From NCBI GenBank assembly GCA_025667525.1, contig CM046879.1:384113039-384177038 (forward strand): a DNA stretch of 64,000 bases. The letters run 5' to 3'. Source of the stretch: Glebionis coronaria. Lineage: Eukaryota > Streptophyta > Magnoliopsida > Asterales > Asteraceae. Within the stretch, counting starts at the first letter, position 1. Each line of letters opens with the position of its first letter. Made by a program: the position numbers and the translations under genes. Positions 11,476 through 22,407 of the stretch are shown here, one piece after another. Below the pieces are notes generated by a model, which saw only the letters and a list, made by a program, of their open reading frames with translations, did no database searches and was not told the origin of the DNA.

Positions 11476-12180
11476 CTATTCTTTCGCTTCATCTACCAGT
11501 TCCTTAAGAGTCTCAGGCGAGAAGGTTCTCATTCCTAGCTTGTCGGCCAAAAATTCAATTCGAGCGCGATCTAAAGCCTTCGTGAAAATATCCGCCAATT
11601 GATACTCAGATCAGACAAAGTAAAGCTCGATCACTCCATTTTCCACTTGCTCCTTGATGAAGTGGTAGCGAATGTCAATATGCTTCGACCGGGAGAATTG
11701 GACATTGTTGCTGCATAAGGCAATTGCACTTTTGTTGTCGCAGTACATCGGAATTTTGTTGAAACCTAGACCATAGTCGGTTAATTGCGATCTCATCCAA
11801 AGAATTTGAGCACAGAAACCGTACATAGCTATGTATTCTGCTTCCGTACTTGAGATTGCAGCGCTTTTCTGCCTTTTTGATGCCCAACTGATTAGTCGAT
11901 CTCCTAGTAGTTACAAAGTTCCACTCGTGCTACGCCTTGTATCTTGACAACCCGCGTGATCCGCATCTGCATATGCCATAAGTGCAATCGAAGAGTCCTT
12001 CGAATACCAAAGTCCCCGATTAATGGTTCCTTTAAGATATCGAAAGATCCGTTTCACAGTGGCCAAGTGTAACTCAGTAGGTCGAGTTTGATACCGAGCA
12101 CACATACATATAGCAAACTGAAGATCAGGTCGACTAGCTGTTATATACAGAAGAGTACCGAAATTGTGACAGTAGATCAT
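11476..12180 (-). pseudogene. Copia RT carboxy end / RNase H, antisense arm
   Basis: Frames on the minus strand show [59 protein letters not shown] (11911-12180), then [20 protein letters not shown] and [16 protein letters not shown] (11611-11826) and a terminal stretch ending at the stop codon at 11476-11478. A CAA-to-TAA type stop follows STSGTL, and a TGA follows ELYFV. The latter is also present in the sense arm (16068-16070), so it predates the duplication. The RNase H aspartates in DADHAG and CDNKSA are present. Confidence 0.85.
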
Positions 12181-12913
12181 ACCATGCGCGTGGATCTTGC
12201 TTCAACCCATAGAGAGCCTTCTTAAGCTTATACACATGATTGGGATAATTAGGATTCACAAAACCATCCGGCTGTTGAACATAGACCTCTTCCTTGATTT
12301 CACCATTAAGAAATGCCGTCTTCACATCCATCTGATAGACGATCATATTCATATGGGCTGCATAAGCGAGGAATAGTCTAATAGCTTCCAAACGAGAAAC
12401 AGGTGCAAAGGATTCCATAAAGTCGATTCCCAATAATTGCTTGTATCCACGAGCTACTAGCCGAGCTTTGTTCTTTAATATTCCGCCTAACTCATCAAGT
12501 TTCACCTTGTAAACCCATTTCAAAGTGAGTAACTGCACTTGATCCGGGCATGCGACAAGTTCCCATACTTCAAGACGTATAAATTCATTAAGTTCTTCTT
12601 GCATAGCTTCTATCCAACAGGATTGAGTAAAATCTTCTTGCCATGTCTTAGGTTCAACTTCAGTGAGAAAAGCATCAAAATGACAAAACATTGAATGTTC
12701 TTGTAACTGACTTCGTGTGGATACCGGACGATTAGGGTCACCAATAATTGAATCTATAGGATGATCCTTTATCCCCTTGCTGTCATGTTCACGAATTCGT
12801 GGATTGGAGTAAATAGTAGTAGGGGCTTCCTCTGAGGTGGACGACCCGACTTGATTAGGGTCGGGAATTGGTACACCAAAGAATGGAAGTTCACGCATTT
12901 GAGCGAATTCCAA
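12134..12913 (-). pseudogene. Copia RT amino half, antisense arm, catalytic box deleted
   Basis: 259 codons open. From about residue 70: the linker [98 protein letters not shown] and [20 protein letters not shown], then a frame-shifted tail after WYDLLSQF. Compared with the sense arm, 386 bp (equivalent to 15134-15519) are missing. This removes the YVDD active site and shifts the frame, so the protein cannot be a working RT. The upstream half of this ORF (integrase-RT linker) has no counterpart in the sense arm. Confidence 0.88.
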
Positions 12914-13186
12914 ATCGTGATCATCATCATCCTCTTAATCATCAATAGGCATGACATGGGTAGTTGAAACATGTGTTGGTTGAGAATTACTCGTTGAAGG
13001 TATAGCTTGACCAATTGTAGGTACAGATGTGTCTGATTGTGCTTCGGTTGCTGGAGCGACAACTTCGGTTACCGGAGCTATTACCTCAGGTTAGAGAGCA
13101 ACAATACTTGGAGGAGTAAATAATTCATCAAAGAACGGTTGAAACAACGTATCCCATTCAGTCCTAGAAGGTGGTGTAAATGATGA

Positions 13187-13445
13187 TCAAGTAGGGTTGT
13201 TTGGGACAAGACCAGAACTAATGTTACTGGGTCCCATTTCATGAAATGCGGGTTCAGAGCTGCTTTGCTCAGAAGCCATTGCTGTCAGCTCATCAAAATC
13301 AACATTCATAGTTTCGAGGATCTTGCGAGAGTTACGGTTGTAGATTCGGTATGCCTTCTTTGCGGGTGCGTAACCAATGAAAATACCAATATCAGCCTTT
13401 GGTTGAAGTTTTCCCAAATTTTCACCATCAATTATTTGGATAGCA
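13187..13445 (-). pseudogene. Copia integrase carboxy-terminal region
   Basis: Frame with NLGKLQPKADIGIFIGYAP, KKAYRIYNRNSRKI and VDFDELTAMASEQSSS, which in this Copia group follows the integrase core. It is one frame off from the preceding integrase ORF (break at about 13430, after SLCYPNN) and ends near 13187. A further stop-containing stretch (12914-13186) is the low-complexity linker to the RT. Confidence 0.75.
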
Positions 13446-14558
13446 AAGGGAACCAAATACATGAAGATATGATAAATCTGGTACTTTTCCATGGAGAAGC
13501 TCATAAGGTGTTTTACCATGGCGTTTACGAATTAGTGACCGGTTTTGGGTGTACACTGCTGTAGATACTGCTTCTGCCCATAAAAACAATGGAGCCTTTG
13601 CGTAAATTAACATCGTTCGAGCATCTTCCATAAGTGTGTGATTTCTCCTTTCAACGACACCGTTTTGTTGTGGTGTGCGTGCAACGGATGTTTCATGAGA
13701 TATGCCAACTTCTTCATAATAATCACGCAAGATTTGGTTCACAAATTCGGTTCCATTATCTGTACGAATGCGTCGGACAGTAGTGTTGAGACGCACTTGA
13801 ATCATCTTGAGAAATCTGATGATGAATTTAGGTGCCTCATTTTTTGTTGTAAGAAATTTCACCCATGTAAACCGAGAGTAATCATCCACAATAACGAGGA
13901 TGTACCTTTTACCACTAAGACTTTCAACACGCATTGGCCCAAAAAGATCCATATGCAACAGATAAAGTTTCTCTTGGTTGGTGTCTTCCGTCTTGGGTTT
14001 GTAAGATTTCTTAGTGCTTTTCCCCATTGTATACGCATAACACAAATGATCCTTGTGAAATGAAAGTTTAGGAAGACCACGAACAAGTTCGTTTTTCGCC
14101 AAATGTTTAATAGCGTCAAAGTTAAGATGAGATAACCGTCGATGCCATAACCATGACTTAGTCTTCGATGCTTTGGAGAGAAGACATACGGGAGAAGCGA
14201 CCATCATGTCTTGTAGAGACAAAGTATACAAATTATTCCCTCGAGTACCTTTCAATAAATCAACCCCTTCCAAATTACGAATGAAGCAGGTATGCTCACG
14301 AAAAGCAACTTCTAGGTTTGCATCACAAAATTGTCCCACAGAAAATAAGTTGTGACCGAGACCTTCCACATAATACACTCTTGAAATAATAACATTCCCA
14401 ATATGATATTCACCATAACCCATTATCTTTGCAATATGATCATTTCCAAATCGGACCGTACCAAGAAACTTGCTGACGAAATTTCTGAGCTGAGAGCGAT
14501 CTCCGGTCATATGCTTGGAGCAACCAGAGTCCAAATACCAGAGAACAATTTGGACCAC
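13428..14558 (-). CDS. Copia protease-integrase fragment, antisense loop
   Basis: 376 codons open on the minus strand. Residues about 8-25: YLDSGCSKHMTG, the aspartic protease active-site motif (DSG). Residues about 100-190: GAG-pre-integrase region with LWHRRLSHLNF and HLCYAYTMGK; the zinc-binding CxxC has become CYAY, so one ligand is lost. Integrase core: HMDLFGP, IRTDNGTEFVN and PQQNGVVERRNH supply the D, D and E catalytic residues. Integrase joins element cDNA to the chromosome. The segment is single-copy and forms the loop of the inverted repeat. It lacks gag upstream and is frame-shifted downstream, so it is a pol fragment rather than a functional gene; the start codon is arbitrary. 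Confidence 0.85.
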   Translation of the reverse strand: MVQIVLWYLDSGCSKHMTGDRSQLRNFVSKFLGTVRFGNDHIAKIMGYGEYHIGNVIISRVYYVEGLGHNLFSVGQFCDANLEVAFREHTCFIRNLEGVDLLKGTRGNNLYTLSLQDMMVASPVCLLSKASKTKSWLWHRRLSHLNFDAIKHLAKNELVRGLPKLSFHKDHLCYAYTMGKSTKKSYKPKTEDTNQEKLYLLHMDLFGPMRVESLSGKRYILVIVDDYSRFTWVKFLTTKNEAPKFIIRFLKMIQVRLNTTVRRIRTDNGTEFVNQILRDYYEEVGISHETSVARTPQQNGVVERRNHTLMEDARTMLIYAKAPLFLWAEAVSTAVYTQNRSLIRKRHGKTPYELLHGKVPDLSYLHVFGSLCYPNN

Positions 14559-14717
14559 CTGTTTTCAATAACAACAGTAGACAATGCATTGGAAACTATT
14601 GGTTCCGGAGTGTTAGCAGATACAGATAAAATATTATCAGAATTGCTAACATGTTTGTGACCCTTAGATTTCCTACGTTTTCTAATGTGAGTTTTAGCAC
14701 TAACAGGTTTTAATGTT
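14559..14717 (-). other. Decayed segment upstream of Copia protease
   Basis: Minus-strand sequence upstream of the protease frame with several stops, presumably the end of gag. It stops abruptly at 14717, where the sense arm begins: the inversion junction. I see no long microhomology across the junction. Confidence 0.6.
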
Positions 14718-15641
14718 CGTCTTGAAGTATGGGAACTTGTCCCATGCCCGGATCAAGTGCAGTTACTCACTTTGAAATGGGTTTACAAGGTGAAACTTGA
14801 TGAGTTAGGCGGAATATTGAAGAACAAAGCTCGACTAGTAGCTCGTGGATACAAGCAATTATTAGGAATCGACTTTATGGAATCCTTTGCACCTGTTGCT
14901 CGTTTGGAAGATATTAGACTATTCCTCTCTTATGCAACCCATATGAATATGATCGTCTATCAGATGGATGTGAAGACGACATTTCTTAATGGTGAAATCA
15001 AGGAAGAGGTCTATGTTCAACAGCCGGATGGTTTTGTGAATCCTAATTATCCCAATCATGTGTACAAGCTTAAGAAGTCTCTCTATGGGTTGAAGCAAGC
15101 TCCACGCGCATGGTATGATCTATTGTCACAATTCCTCATTACACAAGGCTTCGCTAAAGGAAAGGTGGATCCCACGCTGTTCATTCAGAAACGAGGTAAA
15201 GATATGATTATGGTACAAATATATGTTGATGATATTATATTTGCAGCCTCGACCCAAACCTTATCGAATGAGTTTGGGACACTCATGTCTTCCAAGTTTA
15301 AGATGTCAATGATGGGCAAGGTATCATTCTTCTTAGGTCTTCAAATATCTCAGAGTCCCAGAGGCATCTTTATCAATCAATCCAAGTATGCCCTTGAATC
15401 GCTTAAGAAATATAAGATGGAATCTTGCGACCCCGTGGATACTCCAATGGTGGAACGAACTAAGCTTGATGCAGATCCACATGGAGTTACCGTTGATCCG
15501 ACACTTTATCGTGGAATGATCGGTACTCTTCTGTATATCACAGCTAGTCGACCTGATCTTCAGTTTGCTATATGTATGTGTGCTCGGTATCAAACTCGAT
15601 CTACTGAGTTACACTTGGCCACTGTGAAACGGATCTTTTGA
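14718..15641 (+). pseudogene. Copia reverse transcriptase, sense arm (YVDD intact)
   Basis: Open from the arm start (first internal Met at 14757) for about 300 codons: [78 protein letters not shown], then [12 protein letters not shown] with the catalytic YVDD at about 15223, and [20 protein letters not shown]. It ends at a TGA (15639-15641) where the antisense arm has CGA, a C-to-T change at a CpG. Integrase and gag are absent upstream because the arm begins within RT, so there is no proper start. Confidence 0.9.
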
Positions 15642-16205
15642 TATCTTAAAGGAACCATTAATCGGGGACTTTGCTATCCGAAGGACTCTTCGATTTCACT
15701 TATGGCATATGCAGATGCGGATCACGCGGATTGTCAAGATACAAGGCGTAGCACGAGTGGAACTTTGCAACTACTAGGAGATCGACTAATCAGTTGGGTA
15801 TCGAAAAGGCAGAAAAGCGCTGCAATTTCAAGTACGGAAGCAGAATACATAGCTATGTCCGGTTGCTGTGCTCAAATTCTTTGGATGCGATCGCAATTAA
15901 CCGACTATGGTCTAGGTTTTAATAAAATTCCGATGTACTGTGACAACAAGAGTGTAATTGCCTTATGCTGCAACAACGTTCAATTCTCCCGGTCAAAGCA
16001 CATTGACATTCGCTACCACTTCATCAAGGAGCAAGTGGAAAATGGAGTGATCGAGCTTTACTTTGTCTGATCTGAGTATCAATTGGCGGATATTTTCACG
16101 AAGGCTTTAGATCGCGCTCGAATTGAATTTTTGGCCGACAAGCTAGGAATGAGAACCTTCTCGCCCGAGACTCTTAAGGAACTGGCAGATGAAGCGAAAG
16201 AATAG
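15642..16205 (+). pseudogene. Copia RNase H, sense arm
   Basis: Continues the RT frame after the premature [20 protein letters not shown], then 15702-16070 with [50 protein letters not shown] and [20 protein letters not shown]. An in-frame TGA at 16068-16070 is shared with arm 1. Beyond it, EYQLADIFTKALDRARIEFL and LGMRTFSPETLKELADEAKE run to a TAG at 16203-16205. RNase H degrades the RNA strand during cDNA synthesis. Conserved acidic residues are visible, but two stops disable the product. Confidence 0.87.
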
Positions 16206-19050
16206 TGATGGTAAACTATTCTCCGTATCCTTGGTGATCATCTGTATATATTGTTTATATTTTTATCTACAAAAGCAAAATACAAAAATATAAAACCATA
16301 TAAAAACCATAAAAATTGAAAATTCAGAAAACTCCAAAAATATTTTTACTTTATTTTTCAAAGGCATGTATTTTGGTACGATAATATTCACGGCCTTTGA
16401 AATGTCGATTAATATTGACACGACGCCATAAATAGAGTTCGTACAAAAGTTGTAAATATTTCATAAAACATGCCCTTATGGCTTGTAGTTATTTCTGACT
16501 GCAACCCGGTTTTCACATTCATGCCAAGTATTTCTTATCAAAGCTTTGGCTCACAATGGGAATTAATTTTCTCGGGAAAGGTTTACTTTAAAACCTTGTA
16601 AGGGATCAAGTTTACTTTATAACTTGGTCTAACACAAATCTATGTACGCTTCAGTGCATTTATTTGTTAAAACAAAGAAAGTCTTGTTTTTATGAAGCTA
16701 TCATCTCTACAACCATAGCAATCTACAATTGGTATATACATACTCGACGATGCGACTACTCAAACGACGACTACAGCTCTTTCAATAGAACACGGGTCAA
16801 CAATTGAGGGGGAGCAATTGTCAAGCATTCAGAATCTTCGATGCCAAAAGTGCCAAGTTCACAAATTGGTGTCAAGACAACAATAACAATCGTACATGTG
16901 GTGCCACGAGATGACTTCAGACGTGATGAGGCGACCAACATATGCAGACAAGAACCATCTGATCTTATCATATGATGTTCTCATCTATCAGGTCCAACCT
17001 TGTCAATTCATTTTTAATATGGTGAATATGTGATCATGTTACAAATAGGGATCATATCTCATACATTTGGAATCATGAAGATTAAACGGACTTGCATTTT
17101 TCTTCCCAAAACCTTTGTTAAAACTTCATTAAATCAGTTGATATTAAAAACATCGATTGGGTTAATATTTTTTAATATGGGGGTGAAAATGTGATTTAAT
17201 ATGGGATATTATCACAAATGGTTTGACTTAATGTGCTGGCTCATCCCGACATGTGCAAAATGTTTTCGAATATCGTGGCATATGTTAAGGGGGAGCAAAA
17301 CGGATTTGCATATCAAAATGGTTTTTCATGTTGACATATACTTACCCAAAACCCATTTATTTCACGACGATGAAGATTGTGGTGACATAAGGATGGTATG
17401 ATAGGTTAAGTCCAATGATTCTTCTTAAACCGGAGGAATCTTCCCAAGGACATTCCATAGCTAGAAATAGTAGTCCTTAGGAAAGATGGAGAAAGATTGT
17501 GAACGCATCTGAATGCCGACCAAGTACTTAAGTTAGCACTAGAACAATCACAACAAGGTGCTAGTTATGACGTATTGGTAAGCATTGAAGGGGTTGAAGA
17601 ATGAAAAAGAATTGTAAAGATAAAGGGTGTAAAGAAAGAAGCCCTCCTTACAACCTTAGGCAGAAACCGGGTCAATATATATGCTATTGAGATCATTTTT
17701 AATGATTCTTGATATTGAAGATAGACATCATGGACCCAGTGATGCAATGCACAACCCATACCAGCTAACTCAGATATCTCTTAAAAGATATTTGTTTTAA
17801 TCACACGGAGACAACGCATTATCTATTGATTTATTCACTCCGAATAAATTGGTATTGAAAAGGTGGCACTCCTCTTCAGCCTCCGATCACTAAAATCCAA
17901 AGTGCACGATCGAGTCTAGAGCCATTTGAGATCATCAAATATCTCATTAGGACACACTTTCATATTTCCTTGCTTCTTCACACACTGTGAAAAGTAAGAA
18001 AGATTTTAAGAGTCCTACGCAAAATCTTCATGATCTTGCCTAAACATCCGAGTAATACGAAAGTATTTACAATGAAGATGGAAATCCTTCTTGAGCGAAT
18101 ATCAAAAAGCTCATGGTAGGTGACTTGTGCGATTTTTTATGAATCAAGCTTGTGATAACTGGAAAGCAACAGTGGTTTAATTCTTAAATGAATTTAAACA
18201 CGTTCCAGGCCTCTACGCAATATCTTAGTGATCTTGCCAGAACACTCAGAGTGATACCTTAGTGTTCACAGTGATGAGTGGAAATCCTTCTAGTGTTAAC
18301 CTCAAACAGCACTTGGTAGGTAACTTGCAAGATTCAATATGAATCAAGCTCGTGACAACTGGAAAGCAACGATGGTGCGATTCTTTAAAGAATCAAACTT
18401 GTTCCAGGAATCAGAATTGACGGCTTCAATCATGCGGATGATTTTATCCAAATGATTCACTCTTTACGTTCGTAGTCAGCTTTGGACGGTCGAGTAAAGA
18501 GAACTGGTTTACCCGCGAAATCTTGTCAAGGAGATTTTTAATTAAATCTACCTGCCACAAGTACGATATTTTATATCGTCCAACGGTCTTCACCGACCGG
18601 AGGTAAAATGCTACCGAATTAGAATAAAATGCTCAAAGCCACTTTGTTCGTGTCTACTTATGTTGCGGCATTTGAAGACGGTGGCGATGCGGAATCCAAG
18701 AAGAAGTCATCCCGCATGCTTCTACTTTATGCACTTAATACCTCATCTAATTCAAGAAAGCCTAAAAGTTAATCTTCCGCTGTATCAAACTCTGAAGCTT
18801 TCAAGAATTACAAAGGTATAAGTATGTGGGACAAGAGGTCACGAAGAGGCGAAGATCACAAGTGATGGATGCACGAGATCAAGGCAAGAGATTAATGCTC
18901 AAGATTGATATCAAAGATCACATCATCATGTTCACCAGAAAAGAAAAAGAAAAGAAAGACGAAGACTACGAGCTCAAGACAAGGAAAGTATGCTAGGTTT
19001 ATTTCATTATTGTAACTCGGGTAACGCCCTTGTTTGGAGTGACCTCCCTT
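16206..19050 (+). other. Sense copy of the Copia 3' untranslated region
   Basis: Mirror of 8631-11475. It contains the same internally repeated phrases and no supported coding frame; ORFs at 17201-17401 and 17565-17759 mirror ORFs in the antisense arm and have several amino-acid differences and no known domain. Confidence 0.7.
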
Positions 19051-19060
19051 AGGGGGAGAT
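19051..19060 (+). promoter_or_regulatory. Copia polypurine tract
   Basis: AGGGGGAGAT directly before LTR3; primes plus-strand DNA synthesis in this family. Confidence 0.85.
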
Positions 19061-19380
19061 TGTTGGAAATACGTTTTTACGTATTTAGGAAGATTCGGTC
19101 ACTCCGACAATATACTAAGTAGTAGCTCGTAGTCTAGACATCGTTATTTAACTAACAAGCCCAAGCCTAGCCTACAACATGTGTAGGTCGGCCCAAATGT
19201 AAGCCCAAGCCCATGACAAGGGCTTGGGTATATAAACCCTCTCCTTAGATGGAGAGGGTGTGTGGTTCTTCATTTTTACACATAGTTCTCATTAGTTTCT
19301 CTCTCTAGAATTGTGTGAAATCCACCATCTTTCTATCTCTTTCTCTCTCTAAAATATAAGCAAGATTTACATATCCTACA
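19061..19380 (+). repeat. Copia LTR3 (outer right, sense)
   Basis: 320 bp, TGTTGGAAAT to ATATCCTACA, nearly identical to LTR1, followed by target duplication taaat at 19381-19385. TATA at 19229-19236. Confidence 0.92.
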
Positions 19381-19914
19381 TAAATTGTTATTATGTGTTT
19401 ATGATTTAACGTTTTTTACTTGTTTATATTAAAATTGTACGAATTGTTGTAAACAAGGTTTTTTTTAAGAAAAACGAATATGGACTAAATCATATTACAA
19501 TTAAGATTTGTTTTGAGATCTAAATTACATAAGATTACGTTGATTTGTGAATTGAAAAAATAATCTAACGGCCTACTCCTTTTGACAAGCTATAAAGTGG
19601 GTATAACGCATCGCTGGTCATGTACCCGATTTAGGAAGGAGGTTTTATGCCATTAGTCACTGACCAAATTCTTGGCTCGCCTGTGCGTCAAATTGAAATT
19701 CCCTGCGATTATTACTTGCATTATACTAATATTTATCTTTTTAGTTCGTTTATTTTTCGGTATCCTCACGAATTGATTATTCGAAAGAAATCAAGTTAAC
19801 TAATTGTTTTTGGTGTTTGACTTATTAAATTGTGGTAATCTAGGTCTATTTATAACAAAGCACGTAAAAAGGTAAAAATATTATAACTACGTATCCATAC
19901 TAATCTAGAAACAT
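19381..19914. other. Continuation of the unidentified flank
   Basis: Resumes the sequence interrupted at 7310. AT-rich, no coding frame or RNA gene recognised. Ends in aacat (19910-19914), the target duplication of the next element. Confidence 0.5.
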
Positions 19915-22387
19915 TGTAACACCCCAGTTGGATACCGTTATGTGTATTTATGGCCTGTCATCAAAGCATAAGGTAAATGTCCTAAAACATTAACCAACCA
20001 TAACGGAAATACCGGAATCAAACATCGGTAATCCAACATAAGCTCAAAACATGAAAATAAAATACTGAAAGAAAGGACTGAACAATGTCCAACAACAATA
20101 TAAAAATGAAGTGCATAAGGTAAAGAAGTCTAGGCGGCTTCCATCTAATGCACATGCTCTCAAAGTCTTAAGAGGGTCCTGGTGTACCTGCCGTTAGAAC
20201 ACGAAAGAACTACGGCTGAGCATAACGCTCAGTAAACGGATATAATGCATGGTAGGAATATCCTGAACTTGAAATAATTAATAATTACTGAAATTGAAAG
20301 ACTGATATGTGGAGTATGATGAAAACTGTAGAAAATCTGATAAGTCTGATTTATAAATAATAAAAATGAACTATTATCTGTTAAATCTGAAAACATGCAT
20401 TTACTGTATTTTAATTGCCAAGAGCTTATATATGTCATGTGCTGTACAACTGTTGCATGAATAACTGGAGGGGTGACCTCGTCATGCTGTAGAGGGGTGA
20501 CCTCTAATTACTGTGCTGGGTGGAGGGATCAACTCCAATGTGAAGGATGTAGAGCACACACCACATTCACCTGATAAACTGTAAACTGATAAGCCTAAGA
20601 TGCGTCCATACACCCCACTAATAATACTGATAAAATGGCCAAGCTGAACTGAGTAGAACGCTGCAGAATATCACTCTCCCGCATGTGAGTCATGAATTAG
20701 TTCTTAAAATGATTTCAGATAATTTATAACATGTATTGGGGAAAACATTTTGTTGCAGACGGGAAATCCTAATCATGCATAGAAAGGAAGTCCTTACTGA
20801 AAGGACGGAAAATCCGTACCTCTTGTCCTGTTATTGACTGAAGGAAGACTGAACGAACACTACTCGGGCTTCACGGAAGCTACAATAATAATAGACGCGA
20901 ATAAGTTATCTGATCTTCGTTTATTTAATTTACTGATCTTATTGGCTTCTCATCTATTTATTTATTTATGAACATCTTTACGTATGTTAACTGATAAATC
21001 TGATCTTTCTTATAATTCTTTTTAATGTATTATCGACCTACTATTAATTATGGTACAAACATATTCTGACGTGATAGTAATACTATAATAGGTAACCCTG
21101 CTAAAAATATAAAGTTTCCAAGATTAGAGAGTTTTCAAAATCGTTTATAATTTCTACAATAAAATTATACCCTTTTAAATATTATAAAACTGTTTTAATT
21201 TAATTCATTTAAATATACAATCAAACATTTATAAAAGTAAGTAATAAAAGGTATAATTTAAAATCTTCATTTTTAATGTTTAAACTATATCCCGAGCCTA
21301 CCGAGATACCCCTTCTCGGTCGCACTAAAATAATTAACAAAATATATAAAATCTGCCTATATGAATTAGCGACAGAAAAACTGTCACTAAAAAGTGTGAC
21401 CAAAAGTTGAGTTTTTTAAAAACTGTCAATAAACGAATTTACGATAGAAATTAGCGTTGCTAATCTGTCGCTAATATCAAAACTAACCCTTCTTAGTTTC
21501 TGTTTAATATGTTCCCACTGTTCTTTATATTCTTATCACTGTTTTCATAATGTTACCCACTGCTAGTGGGTTCGTTCCCCCTGCTTGTTAACTAAGACCC
21601 ATCGAGAGTCTTAAGGACTCTCGGTTGCCACTGCCACAACAAACATACCCCCCGATAGGCTACTGCAGGTAATCCCAAACACCCCCTTTTATGAGTTAAT
21701 CCCAAACACCCCCTGCTGTTCTTTTACCCACTGTTTATTAAACAAACACCTCCCTGATGGGTTCCTTGGCTCTCGGCTAGCAATCAATCATCACCACCGA
21801 GACCTGTTGGTCACGGCTGGAAATAAAGACACCACCGAGACATGAAGTCTCAGATGGTCATCAACCAAAACACCACCAGTGCACCCTTTATTTAATTTCG
21901 AGGCTAATCCCTTGGCTAAAACGGTTCCTTGATAAAACATGGGATTTCGTGATTTTTTTTGAAGAAGAAACGAGAGATCTTACCTATAACGATCTGGAAT
22001 GATCAACAAGGATGCACGAATCACTTAACCAAAACATACTCAATCCCTTATTTCTGTTTGACTGAAGCCGGCGGCTCTTTTCTGTCTTTTTTTTTGTCTT
22101 TTTGTGTCGGCAGGGACAAGGAGTAACCCTAGTTCTTTTTTTTTCGTCTGACTGTGGAGAAGGGGTAACCGGCCGTTATAATTTTTTCATAAAATGGGCT
22201 TTGGCCCAAATTTTTCTTCTTTTTTTTTATAAATCTGGCCCTTTTCCTTTATATAGTTTTCTAAAGTTTTTTTTAATTATTTCTGCGTATTTAATATTCT
22301 TATAATTAAATACGAGTTTTACAATTTTTCCCCTCTAAAAAAAATAATTCGTCCTCGAATTAAGGATGCGATTGTCGTGGTTTTACA
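19915..22387 (-). repeat. 3' LTR of Gypsy element 2
   Basis: 2,473 bp. Contains the intact version of the site interrupted in the right LTR (20469-20498). Two copies of a pyrimidine-rich phrase, CTTCCCCTCTAAAAA-like, straddle its end (22330 and 22390): the polypurine-tract motif is also present inside the LTR edge. Confidence 0.88.
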
Positions 22388-22407
22388 ATTCTTCCCCTCT
22401 AAAAAGG
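22388..22407 (-). promoter_or_regulatory. Polypurine tract of Gypsy element 2
   Basis: The minus strand reads TTTTTAGAGGGGAAGAAT immediately before the LTR start TGTAAAACC. Confidence 0.75.

Larger units (their letters stand above)
8391..12577 (-). repeat. Inverted-repeat arm 1 (antisense) of the Copia unit
   Basis: Pairs with 14718-19290 in opposite orientation. Boundaries: 8391 pairs with 19290 (inside the LTR) and 12577 with 14718 (start of the RT region, CGTCTTGAAGTATGGG). Arm 1 lacks 386 bp equivalent to 15134-15519. Over about 450 bp next to the LTR I count roughly 15 differences (about 3%). The loop between the arms is 12578-14717. Confidence 0.88.
14718..19290 (+). repeat. Inverted-repeat arm 2 (sense) of the Copia unit
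   Basis: Reverse-complement partner of 8391-12577. It covers RT from LEVWEL onward, RNase H, the 3' region, the polypurine tract and the first 230 bp of LTR3. It keeps the 386 bp missing from arm 1. Confidence 0.88.
7311..19380 (+). mobile_element. Palindromic Ty1/Copia retrotransposon, 12.07 kb
   Basis: Outer sense LTRs (7311-7630 and 19061-19380, about 3 differences in 320 bp) are flanked by taaat duplications. Inside, in order: primer site and leader (7631-8390); a truncated inverted LTR (8391-8620); an antisense 3' region, RNase H, RT, integrase and protease (8621-14717); then, without any LTR, a sense RT, RNase H and 3' region (14718-19060). Positions in the two arms mirror around a constant sum of about 27681, apart from a 386-bp deletion in the antisense arm. 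No full gag is present. The capsid-less, inverted layout means it cannot be autonomous. The polyprotein motifs are Ty1/Copia (GAG-pre-integrase, integrase before RT). Confidence 0.9.

Noticed and set aside
13638..14063. 141-codon plus-strand ORF over the integrase region
   Set aside because: Shadow of the minus-strand integrase frame.
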